In this document: positions 1-12,713 of the stretch, piece after piece
Layout: each line of letters begins with the position of its first letter
Position numbering within the stretch: the first letter of the stretch is position 1
Assembly (NCBI GenBank): GCA_947579605.1
Contig: OX388321.1
Coordinates: forward strand, 9,389,427 to 9,453,426
Direction of reading: 5' to 3'
DNA length: 64,000 nt
DNA from: Athripsodes cinereus
Taxonomy: Eukaryota; Arthropoda; Insecta; Trichoptera; Leptoceridae
The notes under the pieces: generated by a model
Databases searched by the model: none
What the model was told of the DNA's origin: nothing
Seen by the model: only the letters and a program-made list of their open reading frames with translations
Program-made: the position numbers and the translations under genes

Positions 1-536
1 TTATTATTATTTGTAGGATTACGGCACTCCGTCCCTTGTGGAATGATTTGTGGTTTTTAAATTAAGTGTATAGATAAAGAATGACCTACGTGATTTAATT
101 TGTAAGAAAATATTCAAATCAATATTCATATAAATCCCTGAGTGAGGTTAGGTTTAAGAGCTAGTACTTAGATAAATAATTATAGTAATTTGTAATTTTA
201 TTCACTATGACGACTAGAAGGCATAACGAATTATTAATTCAAGTCAAAATAGCATCAAAATTCAGGGAATTTCTAGGCCTAGGCTTTCCATTATTGTTCT
301 ACTTATTCCTGAAATTGTAATTTTATAGAAACTTAAAACTCGTAATTAAATGTGGACATCGTAATACTTAAATTCAAATTTCAAAAGAATTGGAAACAGA
401 TATGACTAAAATATGTCAATACTTTTTTTTATTAAACAATGTTACAATGTTGAAACGGAAACTCCCTCGAAAAATTTGAGTTTTAATGTTTATTAAATAC
501 TAAGTAAATTAAATAATTTTTTTCTTTTTTTTTCAG
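1..536. other. AT-rich non-coding DNA, no gene seen
   Basis: No open frame, repeat or RNA gene is recognised. The right end carries a polypyrimidine tract of nearly pure T and C running into TTTCAG. Confidence 0.5.
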
Positions 537-596
537 AAAGCCGTTCTGTAATTTCATCTGAAGAATACAAGTGAATAGGGAAAAAATCGTAGAAAG
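537..596 (+). other. exon-like segment with acceptor and donor signals (weak)
   Basis: The sequence shows a long pyrimidine tract ending in CAG just before 537 and the donor-like AAAG|GTATGT after 596, enclosing 60 bases. All three forward frames contain a stop, so if it is an exon it is untranslated or part of a non-coding RNA. AT-rich DNA gives such pairs by chance, and no second exon was found. Confidence 0.15.
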
Positions 597-994
597 GTAT
601 GTTAAGTACTATTTATTATTATTTGTAAACATATTTATAAGTAATATACTTTTACAACAAAGTCAAAATTAGTTAAGTGATTTTATTTAGTAACATTAGC
701 AATTTTCAATTCACTTCCTCAACGTAAAAGCGACTTAAGTGACGTAAAATAGCTCCGAATAGAGGATTTTGTCTTAACATTGTGACCCCGAGGGGAGCGT
801 TGAACGGTGATAGAATTTTCACTCTTACTAACTTGTTGAAGTTGAAAATGTTTCAATGTCACAATTGTATACATCTGAAACTTACACATCCACTATTTAC
901 CACATTGTACCACATAAATAAGGTAACTGGTAACCTAATGGTAGATGTTGTGTATATTCCTAAAATTAAGGAAGCCACACAGAGCTCACTTCAT

Positions 995-1081
995 GGGGCC
1001 CCGCATATGCCGGAGGATCGCTCAAGGTGGAGACTGATAGTCTATAGAACGAGGCATGTTAGTCACGATCCTCAGAATTGA
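995..1081 (+). pseudogene. possible LINE C-terminal remnant
   Basis: The last 29 codons of an open frame contain PEDRSRWRLIVYRT and end in HDPQN then stop. This resembles the common C-terminal end of insect LINE polymerases, where a D-R-x-x-W-R word precedes a short basic tail. The upstream part of the frame has no recognisable homology. It is too short to assign a clade and could be chance. Confidence 0.3.
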
Positions 1082-3617
1082 GGAACTGACGGAGATGAGT
1101 GATATATCCCACATTTCACGGTTTTCAGAAATATTAAAAATATTAATACGGATAACATTTCCTGAAAGATGAATCTTTAATTTAGTAAAATCCCTTAACG
1201 ATGTACATGTACAATTACAATTGAGAGAGGAAAATTATTAAGTCTCTAGATTAGTCTGGAATAGGGCGAAAATACAACATTTTCAATCATACCTAAATTA
1301 ATTCTTAATCTCCATTATAATCTTACAATAATTAAGTATACACAATTGTTTAAAACAAGAGTATTACGGATACAAAAATTAACACTTCATGATTTTAAGG
1401 TCGGCTGGAAGATGTCCCATATAGGATAAGACTGTCGTTTGTTATTTTTGGTAAACATATATAGGTATCTTAACTATAGATATTGATGTAAAAAAACGAG
1501 TATTTTTCAAATACTTACTCACTTATTTCCAATGTCCGAACAGCCAACATAGAGTCATGGCCTCCAAAACAACGGATCTTAAAGCCTTTCGTTCTTGAAC
1601 AATGGAATGTCAGTCGTCTTATATTTAGCTTTTCCATAGTACAGTTCATCATTTTCGTATTTCAATTCTTTAAATTTGATAAGAATTTTAGTTTAACCTT
1701 TGTGATATACTGAGTGATGGCATATTTTAGTTTGGGGTGCCATACGTAGTTTCCGGGTAAAATTGAATTATTTCTTAACCCATCAGTAATTTTGTTGGTT
1801 GACATCAATATAATGCTGTGATTTAGATAATTATATGTTAACATATCGTTAATATGCACTATTAGAAAAAAAATCATAAAATATGCAAAATTCTAAGCTA
1901 TTCGTAATGAATCCAGTCCGTTAGCGTGAGTAAAATATTATTTTAAAATGAAAATAAAATAAAATTTTATAATAAAATAATAAACTCGTGTCATGAAATG
2001 TTAAATGAGAAATATTGTATTGAATTAATTTCGAACGTTCACCATAAAATAAAGTAAGGATGAATTTTCAAATTAACTATGTTTTATTAAAAATATAATA
2101 ATATTTTTTTAATTAATTAGTAATGATGTGGTACTTGAAAAGAAATACGTAAAAAGAAATTGGGATAAAATTTAATAAACAATTTAAAGTGGAAAGATTA
2201 TATTACTGTAAATTGATCTCTTGTATTGAATCAATTTCCAGAATTCAGACATCCTTGTTAAATACTCAAGTGATAGATATACAACTCCTATATTGAGTGC
2301 CTCATGACTCATGAATCAACCAACTTAATAAAGTAGAATTGTAACGAATAACCGAGAACTATCTGGTAGACAATTTTCTGTCCGGCTCAATACCGGATTT
2401 CCACCCACCACCTGCTGGTCCGATTCCGGGTAGTGGATTAATATTTTTGTTTGTTTTATTTTATTTTAGAAAAATACACGACAATAAGCCTTCCACATGT
2501 GTACATAAATTTTAAAAGTATGTACGGGTACAACAACGATATAACAATTGGTAAAATAATTCATAGTGTCACAAGATCAAACAGTAACACGTGTATAATA
2601 TCCCACGCGTTCAAGATTTTCAAAATTGACGGTCATAAAAAAACACTGGTGAAGACTGTAAAAGTGAATGGTGTTTTTTTTTTCTAATAAATAATTATAA
2701 AAAAAAATCTAAAACATCGAGTATTTTCTCCGATTCCTGTAGCAAGGTTGAATAATATTATACCAATCACCAATTTAATTTTATAGTTCGTTTATCAATC
2801 CCACCAATTTCTGTTACCATTATTTTGTTTGAAATCTGTTGAGTAAACATGACCAGTCCTTCAGGCTGCCCACCATGGCCCTCTTGTATGGACAAATTTG
2901 TTAATGTAGAAATATAATTGGATTAGTGAAAGTCCCCATACTTCCGAGTATCTGGGTGGTCAGTGTGTCTCCTTCAATGACCACACTAGTCAACTTACAG
3001 CAACCATCTTTATGAATGTGTTCGAGGCTGTTGATACTCTATCGTGAATTGTCAATCTGAATACTAGATGGCGCCAGAAAACGATAATTTTCTCCAATTT
3101 ACAGCGTTGCTTTTTACTAGTGGTTTATAATCCGAGTCAGAGCCATCTTTCCTGTTTCCTATTAAAGAGAATCTTCACAATCTGTTGGTTGTGTAAATGA
3201 GATTTCTTTTAAGCAATATTCTCTAAAGACGAAAACTACGTTCGACATTCCTCACTTGATATTCGGCAAAATCAATCCCTGTTATATCTCTACAGTAAAG
3301 TATTCATTATATTTGATTTTGAAGTATCAATCTGTACAAATCTTTTTATTACAAGTAGGTACCTACATAATACATAGGTTCTATCTTCAATACGATACAC
3401 TTATAGTATCGTCGATTCTAATTGATTTGATTTTCAAAAAAATGGTGGTGGATTGATCTCACGAACTTTCGAATATAGGTACTTATCGCTAAATTTGATG
3501 CTTAATAGCCCTTATTTAATTTTATCTACTGTGTAATTATTATTAATTATAAAAAAAACATTTTCAAAATGATAAAATGTGAAATATAAGGTATATAAAA
3601 TCAATTAGATATCTTGA
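1082..3617. other. AT-rich non-coding DNA, no gene seen
   Basis: Only short chance frames are present, the longest about 78 codons. A slightly GC-richer patch at 2350-2440 matches nothing recognised. Confidence 0.5.
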
Positions 3618-3803
3618 TTGAAGAAGCATGTTTACACAATCTATCATTGTGAAAAATCAGAAGAACTAATAAAGGCATTTCAAAACTTGGTAATTGGCTC
3701 TATGCAGGCTTTATCGATAATTTTCGGTGTTCCTGGACAACGTTCTCTTATTCTGTCCTTCTTTCTGTTACGACATGAGGTACACCAATCGAGAAATGTT
3801 TAA
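3618..3803 (+). repeat. dispersed repeat family B, copy 1
   Basis: The segment with 'catgtttacacaatctatc' and 'aaaaatcagaag' recurs in diverged form at 50955-51040. Its right part ('ttctttctgtta' then 'caatcgagaaat') recurs at 8508-8542. It looks like a degraded unclassified element. The 61-codon frame across it is not supported as a gene. Confidence 0.4.
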
Positions 3804-4917
3804 TTCAAACTAATGTAGGTGATTGATTAGTAAGGTGATTGAAAATAAATAAACACATTGAAAGAATGTTGAAAAAGAGGGTACCTAATTAAAAATATAT
3901 CCTTATAGCTCACAAAAGAAAAGATGAAACATTTTAAATTAATTTTAACCTACAGACTTCTAATATTTGACATTTTCAAAATTAATTTCTTGACGTCTTC
4001 CACGAACCTTTCTTACTTTTGATCAATTTTTTTGTCAATATTTTACTTTGATTAATGTTAAGCTGTTTATTCTTATCTTGTTTTGTAATAAATTGTTTTG
4101 TCTTATTTTTTAAATTATAGATTTTTAAACATGTATGTACTCTATGTTCACAACATCAAACATATAAAAGTCTTGGGCAGTGAATTTCTGTATATAAAAT
4201 AAATAAATTCTGACCACGACCAATTCCATATTAAAAGTGGATTTCTGTCAATGTAGAAAAATGACGGAGTTACAGGAGAAAGGGAGATAAGCCGTCGGCA
4301 ACAGACAGAGTAGGTATAATTGGTGTTCGATGTTGTATTGTTCACTTGAATGCTTTGATTGATAACTGATATACTGAATATAATATCTATGTAATGTTAT
4401 TTCTATGGAAAAGAAGCTGTTAAAGTCAAGCAGCAAATATGTGTAACGTAAAAGAGTTCGAAATGTACTAGTTAAAGCAATGAATAGGGATATCTAAACG
4501 AAGTACTAGGACAAGAGAAAAAATATGAATGTTTAAGTAGATTTAAAAGGAAACATTAATTGTGGAATTAGGATGGACTTCATAATAAAGGGAATTCTAA
4601 GAGCACATTGAAATGTGGGGTCTTAGATTTCCACACATTGTGCAAATGTCACATTCACATGATATGGATTATATCCTCAAGGCTTGATATCTTTTCATAT
4701 CGTGAGGAAATGATGTAACAATGAAAATGTCATAGAACATTGCTGAAGATATTTTATGAGAACAATAAATTCATGTAATTCGAAGTTATATTTAAGATAT
4801 TGAAAATGTAGTTGATTGTTCCTCCTACACTACACACGTCCTTTTCTGAGATCAATATTATTGTTCTAAGGTAAAGGTCTACAATCTTAATCAATGCTTT
4901 GCGTAGGGTATTCTTTT

Positions 4918-5075
4918 AAAGGGGAAGCGCCCACCGCATATCTCGATTCGCACCTGAAGTTACATATGTATCTTTTTAGTGATAGACACATGTAAAAATA
5001 ATATTACGTCACAATGAAGCGAAAAAATTATAGCCCGGGGGTGAACACTAGAATAAGCGGTCACAAACCAAAATA
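4918..5075 (+). repeat. dispersed repeat family C, copy 1
   Basis: It starts near 'aagcgcccaccgcatat' and contains 'acctgaagtt', 'tagtgatagacacatgt', 'aatgaagcg' and 'gtgaacactagaat'. The same order of words appears at 47836-47990 and 51610-51770, on the same strand. It probably derives from the untranslated part of a retroelement. Its family is unknown to me. Confidence 0.5.
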
Positions 5076-5301
5076 TTTGGTACAAAAAGCAATGGGAAGA
5101 AATGGGAATATACATAGCTTCATCTCTATGCAGTATGTGTAAGATGTAAATAAAAATATATAGAAAAGAAAAACCGTTAACAGGCTTAATTCTAAAATAA
5201 GACTTTAAATTAGAAGAACCCAACATGAAAAGTGTTTTTTGCCGCGGAGATGACATCTGATACAGATGGAGAAATATTATGATCAATTGATCATGATCAA
5301 A

Positions 5302-5543
5302 TCTGTACATCTGATGTTGACGCTCCTCAGTTATTGTCTCGGGTAGGTTTTTGTGTCCCGTCGGATAGGAGGTCGTATCGCCCACTTTACTTAAGTAGAG
5401 TGCGTACTAATGCTGGTTTGAGAAACCCTCTACACCGCATTATGAGTGCTTACAACACCAGATTTGGTAGTGTTGACATGTTTGCCGGCAGCGCTCATAC
5501 TTTCAAAATGTCAATTTTACAGGTTATGTGTAGCGACTCGTAA
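5302..5543 (+). pseudogene. LINE reverse-transcriptase protein, extreme C-terminus
   Basis: About 80 codons are open up to a TAA at 5541-5543. They include APQLLSRVGFCVPSDRR, then RTNAGLRNPLHRIMSAYN, then DMFAGSAHTFK. This order (a short leucine/arginine stretch, a basic patch, R-T-N-x-G-L-x-x-P-L-x-R-x-x-x-x-Y-N, and an aromatic tail) is the usual end of the polymerase ORF in several insect non-LTR retrotransposons. The reverse-transcriptase and endonuclease domains are absent, so it is a 5'-truncated copy. The clade (jockey- or CR1-like) is an inference from the tail alone. Confidence 0.6.
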
Positions 5544-6113
5544 ATACGTAATTTTTGTAATTATTTTTGTGAACATGGTTTCTCTGCATCGTAGATATTG
5601 TCTTCCCTTCCCATTTTCCCAAATCCGTGACACGCAATTAGATATAAGGTATAGGTATGTAGTTCTTTAATTTATAATGGTAGGTTGTGTTTGTATTGTT
5701 TCTGTTTTTGTCTTTTCGATTTAAGGATATATGATTTCTCTTGTTCATTTTAATCAAGTGTGTAGCATCATTTGATTGTTTTAATTGTTTTAATTAATCT
5801 CGCATAGAGATTGTTTTACGAGGATAAAAAATATAGTTATCAATTTCCTTGAATCCTTACTTTTATCATAAATATTTATTAGTTTTCGTTTATATTCATT
5901 TCTAATTCTATGTTTGTTTTGTCATTATTATTGTTATTTTAATATGTATGACAACCGAATGGGCTTTGATTAAAATAAATTAATTTAAAATTTGAACACT
6001 TATAAAGAGGACATTGCATTGAGTACTTCTTTTCTTGTATAATATTTAGCTGTATTAGATAAGCATGTTTTGTCTGTAGTGTTCTGTTGATTGAATAAAT
6101 AAAAAAATAAAAA
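5544..6113 (+). repeat. probable 3' untranslated region and A-rich tail of the same LINE
   Basis: T-rich sequence follows the stop codon and runs to 'gattgaataaataaaaaaataaaa' near 6113, a typical A-rich LINE terminus. There is no second open frame. The extent is inferred from the tail, and no target-site duplication was found. Confidence 0.4.
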
Positions 6114-6180
6114 TTCTGTTCGGTAATGATTACTTTTCTATGATTACGACGTTAGAATATTAGGAATACCGTAGGAAGAG

Positions 6181-6270
6181 GTGACTTATGTAGTTGGTGT
6201 ACAGACGTTCGTAATGGAGTGAACTGGTTTCTACCTTGTACTCTCGGGAGAAACGTTAAAGAGCAAAAAA
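6181..6270 (+). repeat. dispersed repeat family D, copy 1
   Basis: It contains 'gaactggtttctaccttg', 'ctctcgggagaaacgttaaa' and a short A-rich end. Related copies lie at 20880-20970 and 40440-40550, where the core reads 'ttctgccctatgctccc' followed by a -GAGG-GTTA- word. The end of each copy is A-rich, suggesting the 3' end of a retroelement. Confidence 0.45.
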
Positions 6271-7440
6271 GAAATTATTTTGTATTTTAATTTCTTCTTG
6301 CTTAATATTCATTTATTTTATAATTATATACTTTGAGGATGCAAAATGGACCTGATTTCAACAATTTAGAGTCATTGAGGCACTTATAATATTATTTATA
6401 TTCTGATATCGTTGTTGTAGCAACAATGAATTTGTTTTGAATGCTATTTTGCCAGGTTCTTGAGTATTGGAAAACTTGTAGAAGAAACATTACCAAGTAA
6501 CCCGACTAATTTTATAAACAAGAACATTGACATTTAGGTACATGGTAGATAAAACAAAATATATTAACTGGTTTTAGTATTGTCGTATTGTTGTCTAACA
6601 CGTATTATTCAAATCTTTATGGCTGAGAAAATAAAAAGTGTAATATTAAAAAAAAAATACAAGATCTTGGAAGAAGAAATAAAAATAAGAATGAAATCAT
6701 TGATGATAAGTGTCATCGTCCACCCGTATGATAATGTGATTGAGGTCAGAAGGTTTAACCTTGTCAGTGCGTGAAATGGAATACGATAATTACCGTCGTA
6801 TATTTATAATAATAATATATTCAACCAATCAATGATAGGTATTTCCCCGATTCCATTTGAATCGTGTAAAAAACTATATTTATCGCTTATCGATAATTTG
6901 ATATTCATATTATATATTCACATTAGTAGAATCTATGTCTAGTAGTATATGTATGTAATACATGAGCATTCGATTACTTACAAATAAACGTATTCCAAAT
7001 TACTTAGGTACATACATATTGTATAAACTCACGGGAAAATTTTAAGTTTCTAACATCAGCTGTCTAATGCAGTCGTAGTTAACCATTGGTATTGTGTCAC
7101 GCATTTTTGATTTATTTATTTAGTGACACAATTAACGGCTGTTGCCTCTTACTAATAGTACTATACAATATACAATGTGTAATACAAATTTCATTAAATA
7201 ATTACTTAAAATAAAAATAATATCTCTTATACAAATGAAAAATTGTTGTTATATTGTTAGTTAGTAATTATTAGACACAAAATAAAATTTTTAGTAAAAT
7301 GAATTGGTAGTTACGAGTTTATCATATTATTTTATTTTATTTTATTATTTAACCACGTAAACAACAAAAAGAACGTGGAGAACCATGTTGCATTTGAAAA
7401 TTTAAAACTTGTTGTGCTAAGAGACAATTACTTTAAGTAG
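6271..7440. other. AT-rich non-coding DNA, no gene seen
   Basis: No coding, RNA or repeat structure is recognised apart from T/A-rich simple stretches such as the TTTTA runs near 7330. Confidence 0.45.
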
Positions 7441-7640
7441 GGTACATTCTCTGCATATATTGGACTGTATACTGGCTACACCAGTTGTGGCAGATGTCCA
7501 TGGATGTTGAGATCTTTATTGGAATAAATAAAATAATTTTTAAAATATCTATAATATAAAGGATTGTTTCATACGCCTGGTGTGCTGGTTACCCCAATTG
7601 TGGCATATGCCGTGAAAGTATAATAGTAGTAGTAGATATA
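7441..7640 (+). repeat. two fragments of dispersed repeat family A
   Basis: 'tactggctacaccagttgtgg' (7470-7490) and 'gtgctggttaccccaattgt' (7582-7601) each resemble the start of family A, which in the fuller copies (29546-29797, 43960-44195) reads 'cccacaagtggccagcagac' on one strand or the other. The two fragments sit about 110 bp apart and are strongly decayed. Confidence 0.35.
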
Positions 7641-7819
7641 GAAAATATTGTACCGAATAACATTACATGAAAAAGTTCGTTACAACTGATCTGATACGCG
7701 AAATAATAATTTAGTATATATTTTATCTACTTATAAAAACTTAGTCGATTTGGGAACCTTTATGAAGCCACAAACGTAGGTATTTTATGTACAACTACAA
7801 AAAATCATATTAATTCCAG

Positions 7820-7876
7820 CCCCCCTAGACAAACCGTCACTTTTCGATCGACTACAAACGAATTTGCGACTATAAG
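7820..7876 (+). mobile_element. one terminal half of a MITE
   Basis: 'ccccctagacaaac' followed by 'gatcgactacaaacgaattt' matches the inverted right end of the element at 20251-20396. The second half is missing. Confidence 0.45.
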
Positions 7877-7990
7877 GCTATGTTCACATGGCAAAATTTT
7901 AACGCGCGTTTTTGAATCGCTTGCGTCTAGAGATCCTTAGATTTACCATACAACCGTTCACATGAACGGGCGTTAACGCAGCGCTTAGAG
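7877..7990. repeat. possible inverted-repeat element, unclassified
   Basis: GC-richer than its surroundings. 'gttcacatggcaaaattttaa' near the left and 'gttcacatgaacgggcgtta' near the right share words, and 'aacgcgcg' and 'taacgcagcgct' look like eroded complementary arms. The signal is weak. Confidence 0.25.
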
Positions 7991-9530
7991 AAATATTTTT
8001 GTAAGTATTCTTCCCCTGACCTTAAAGGGTTAAGTAAACTAATCGATTTCGTCTATTTGTGAATATTTAATCAGATATATAAGTATATATAAATTAATTT
8101 ATTCGGGACAGTAAAATTACTACTTTAGAGCAGTGGCGTACCGTTTCAAATAATAAAAACAAAAAAAAACTGTTAATACTATACGTTTCTAAGCGGAAAG
8201 GCATCTGAGATTCAATATCTCGTAGAAGACTTTTGCCTAACATTATTGACCTGTCTTTTGCGTTGTTATTTAAATTTGCGGCGTTTAAATAATTGCACAT
8301 TGTAATTAAATTTATATTCATGAGAAAAAAATTTATCATTAATAACTGGAGAAAAAATTACTATGCGAGCAATGTTGTAACAGTAAACGGTTAAGACAGT
8401 GAGAAAGGCATCTCAACGCTTAAGAATTTGCACAAGGCTGGCAAAAGTGTTCACTTCCGATGACAACAATAACGTTCACCAATTCCTCTCACTGTCCCAA
8501 TATAAGGTTTCTTTCTGTTATAACCATCAATCGAGAAATATTTGAGGCAAACCCATTGAAGCAATTATTTTTATGAAGGATCTTCTATATTTATAATGTA
8601 TATTTTCAAAAAACACAAAATATGTTATATAATAATTTGTAATTCTTTAGGACAACTTATGAACAATATTGTCAAATACACGAGAAATTTATTAAAAATA
8701 ATGAAAATATAACAAGATATCAACAAAGTTGTATAAATATAAAATGAATTACCTTACAACCTTAAATAAAGAAATAATATGTTTAAATACCTCTCTTCCT
8801 TTTATTAAAATATTCAATAAATCTTTAATATTTCCTAAGATATAATAATTACGAACTTAAATACGAAAACAAAATTCATAAAGACTTGGAATACCTTTGA
8901 AAAACTTAAAAAATATTTCTTAGAAGTAGGTATGTAATATCATAAGCTTAAATATTATAATATGTGACGGAAAATACTAGATCTTTTTTTACCTGGTTTT
9001 TATATTTTTTGCTACTCATTTTTTTAATAAAAATATCAAACATTGAAAACACATAGATATCAAAACTTATTTTTAATATCGTAATAAAAAATATTTCGTG
9101 AAAACAAGGAGAAATAGAAATATGTATATGAAAGAAAATTTAAGTGGTTTGTATGAGTACTTCGCAGAGTGTAAATCATGCCCGAGGCTATAAGAACAAA
9201 ATTTTGTACAATTTTCAATCTCAATAAAAATGCCGTGCATTATATTTGGTTATAAATTATTTTTTCTATTGTAAAGAATAAAACAAAGTATTTTCTTTGA
9301 AAACACTTTTGCTTTTATGTTACGTAGATTTGTAAACGGGCTGGATTTTTTAAAAATATATTAAATGTTTACATATTTTTCAGTACAAAAAAATATATTC
9401 TGAAATATTATAAATTGTGTTTTTTTTTTCATTATAATATTTTATTCCAAGTAAAGTTTTTAATAAAACTATATGTAATACAGCACATTTTTTTCTCATT
9501 TTTTTTTTAATAAAATTACGTATGCTTATT
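7991..9530. other. AT-rich non-coding DNA, no gene seen
   Basis: Only chance frames occur. 8508-8542 shares a short block with family B (see 3618-3803). The rest is about three quarters A and T with homopolymer runs. Confidence 0.45.
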
Positions 9531-9580
9531 CGATTAGTTGGAAGATATCGCGTCTCTGCGATAAACTCGCCCACTGTGCA
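9531..9580 (+). repeat. dispersed repeat family E (about 50 bp), copy 1
   Basis: The consensus 'ttagttggaagatatcgcg' then 'tctgcgataaactcgccca' recurs at 19621-19672 and 24742-24790 (+) and in reverse at 46246-46292 and 57874-57928. The conserved block is far better preserved than its flanks in all five copies, so it probably marks a retroelement 3' region. Confidence 0.55.
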
Positions 9581-10065
9581 AAATTATTTGTATATAATAA
9601 TAATAATAATAATTCTATCGTCCACTAGGATAGTAAGAAGGTTTTTGTCCCTGTAGCTCTGTAAGTGATTTCCCATGATTGTACTATTTCATAGAACATC
9701 AAAGAAGAATCAACTCGAAAAATGTTGGGGTTCTACATTTTGAATATAAATTTATTTTAATATTTTATGGTTTTTGTTATTTAATGTTATATTTAAATTT
9801 TATCGTTAATCCTATATTGTGTTCAAAATGTAGAATCTAATATTGTTTTGTTAAATAAATGAGATATGAGATAATAATAAACTTTATTGTACAAAATATT
9901 TGTATAATAGGATTATATATTAGGATTATATTATGTTATAATCATATGATTTTTGTCTAAATATTTTTTATAATAAAGTTTATAATTATTATATTATATG
10001 ATACGTCACACTCCCTTCATAAAAAAATATTTTAATCAAAAGGAGAGTAAGACCCGTATATGTTG

Positions 10066-10160
10066 TGTAATTTGAAACAAGTGTTCCTTTTCTACTATAG
10101 ATTATTGATTCCGAGAGAGAGACGTCTTTCGACTTATCAGGTTATTATCAATCCCGTATA
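10066..10160 (+). mobile_element. hairpin MITE family F, one arm
   Basis: 'aatttgaaacaagtgttcct' and 'gagacgtctttcgacttat' match the left arm of the complete hairpin at 58610-58788. The partner arm is missing here, so this is a solo arm. Confidence 0.55.
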
Positions 10161-12254
10161 TGTATTACATACAGTTGAATTACTGCCTTTCGTGCTTATT
10201 TGAGATGCCATGACTAAAGAACTTTTCATCAACTATTTTTGTATCTATTTTGGTAAATTAACTAGAAGGTGTTATATTCAGGGAATAAATTGTGTACAAG
10301 AATAAACCTACGTTTGTAAATACCTTTTTGTGAAATATTCACATCAAAGAAAATGCCAGTACAAAGTATCTTATTGGAGAATACAAAGATATTCAATGTC
10401 TCTCAAATAAATATGACAATTAGAATGAAGGTAATTTGTATAACAGCAATATAATATTGTTAATATCATGCCTAAAAGCAAGATCATGAAACATGACCTG
10501 TATCAAGATATAGTTTCCTTTGAATGGCGTGTCAAAAGCTCGCTAATGTTATCCCCTTACCTGAGCTTACCAGTCTAACAATATGGCGTTTAAAGCTTAA
10601 TAAAGATGAATTTCATGTTAATTACAGGTTCAGAATGTACCTTATAGGATTTTTTAAAAAGCTTTCCCTTGTAAGAAGCTGATACATAGTATTATTAGAA
10701 CCTTAGCATACAAAGCAAAGTGTGGACAAATATGTCATTATTTCTGTGCTTTATCGCTGAAACTACGGAAGTGAGGTACATTTTCATAGCTTTTTATTAT
10801 AGTAGTAACAGAAAAGTATATTTTTTGCTGTATGAATATGAAGAATTGTGATATTATTACTTTCCATAGTTATATTGTTGCATAGAATAAAGTTGAATAT
10901 CTGCAATTTCAACATATTAAAGGAAACATAAGTTGGATTCAGTCACGACAATTAAGTTGAAAGGTAAGCTATTTCACTCCATCATTGTTCATTATTTTTT
11001 TTTATAAAATTTATATAAGAGCTACCATAAATATATTTATTTATATTTTGTAACTTATATTAGTTTTTGATCTCACAGAACAGTTCGTTGTCATTTGAAC
11101 TATGGGTTATAGTTGAGTTAATTATGTATCATTTTTTACTACCAGTTCGTTAAATAAAATATCTAGGTACTGATTCTTATGACTCTCAAACTTTTTGTAG
11201 AGGATTTAGAGAGATTTGTGTAGTTAATAAAAATCGTCTTGAAACATTCCCTGATTTCGTATGAACAAGAAAATTGTATCATTGTACCTATAATTTATAA
11301 TATCTTTTTACTTGTGTGTTCATTAAAAGATGAAGGTCTATTAGCTTCTGATCACAATATTTATTTATTTATTTATTTATATTGTAGTAAGATGTTATTT
11401 TTCTTTTACTTCACTCGAGAACATGTTGTAATATAAATGTTAATAATATTTATTTATAAATAATAACAGTAATTTTATTAATGTTTGTCTCGGCAGCTGG
11501 ATATTTTACATGATATATAGGTAACGGGATAAAATATGAGGAAAAATTTAATGTCTCGGTATATTTACTTTTCTTTTTAATTCCAAACCGCACAGGGTGT
11601 CGTGACGTAGAGTAAGTACACTACAATAATAATATAATGTATAGTACCTACATAATATCTAATACCATTACGGTGTCTCTGACAAAACAAATAATTTATT
11701 CCATTATTGTTGTTATTTAACATAAAGAGCAGGGATTACGGTGTCGAGTATATACCTACCTCCTGCCGTCCCTAGGGACGAATGTATCCACTTTACGACG
11801 CACACCACACCGTTGTATTATAATATTTCGCAATCTGAAGTCCTCTTCACATTACGAGATATCCATCAGACACTATTCAAATACCACTATTCAAAAAGAG
11901 TTAGGTCGGTGGATGGCGCTGGTAGTTGCTGCCTGAAACCTCTGACGTCTCATTTTTCAAAATTAAATATTTTTATCTTATAATTGTTCCAATTAACAAA
12001 AATTTTAATACATTTCTTTAGTTTCAATAATATTATAGAGTTAAATTTTTGGCTGTTACTATTTTTAAACAAGTTTAAAATTTCAATTTTAGGAATGTGA
12101 ATTACTGAATAATATTTGTGACAATTAACAAATAATAATTTATTATATAATTGATATATACCTATTTAATTTCTGACATCTTACTTATATATTGATTTTT
12201 TGACATTTCAATTATCTATTTCAATTCATATATATTAAAATTTTTCTTCTATCT
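10161..12254. other. AT-rich non-coding DNA, no gene seen
   Basis: No supported gene. A short (TTTA)n run sits near 11362-11383. The 80-codon frame at 11741 has no recognisable domain. Confidence 0.45.
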
Positions 12255-12545
12255 ACTTGACATCTCCTTACTGTATTACAATAATCGTTCTTGACATTTA
12301 CCAAACCTTTGTTGACATTTACACTCTCACCACAATGTTTTGATTTTTCATGACTACTTGTTTTGTTTCGACTAATTTTATGATTGTTATAGTTTGATTT
12401 CCAATTTTATTGTTCTTCGCCAGTTGTTGTTCTGTTCTAACTGTGTTGTAAATGAGAATTATGTTTTGTTTTTGTTTTATATTTTAACATGTAAAAGGCT
12501 CACGCCGTGGATGTATGTATAAATAAAAAAAAAATATAAATTATA
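12255..12545 (+). repeat. LINE 3' region ending in 'catgtaaaaggctcacgccg' and A-rich tail
   Basis: A T-rich, stop-filled stretch leads into 'aacatgtaaaaggctcacgc' and then 'ataaataaaaaaaaaa'. The same terminal word occurs at 39262-39310, 62650-62706 and inverted at 30080-30121. Four copies with A-rich ends indicate the conserved 3' end of a retroelement family. The coding part is absent. Confidence 0.5.
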
Positions 12546-12648
12546 ATACCTTTAATTGGAACTCACATAAAATTCTCTCATTTTAGTCAAATTTGTGACA
12601 ATCACAAGTGTTTTCAAAATTTTATAATGGTTAAATAAAAATAATAGG

Positions 12649-12713
12649 CGCCCTTGAGACGGTCTAGGGACTGTTCAACGGCGTCAAAACAAAATCATCC
12701 ATAATCATCATCA
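12649..12713 (+). pseudogene. extreme 3' end of a LINE (same family as 53982-54150)
   Basis: It is nearly identical over about 60 bases to 54088-54150: 'cccttgagacggtctaggga' (with the TAG stop), 'cggcgtcaaaacaaaatcat' and an ATC-repeat end. Only a few codons remain before the stop. This is an extreme 5' truncation. Confidence 0.6.

Noticed and set aside
782..1081. A 99-codon gene
   Set aside because: It starts with GTG, has no domain, and only its last 30 codons resemble a LINE end.
4960..5385. A 141-codon minus-strand gene
   Set aside because: It overlaps repeat family C and the antisense of a LINE C-terminus. It has no domain and composition typical of chance frames.
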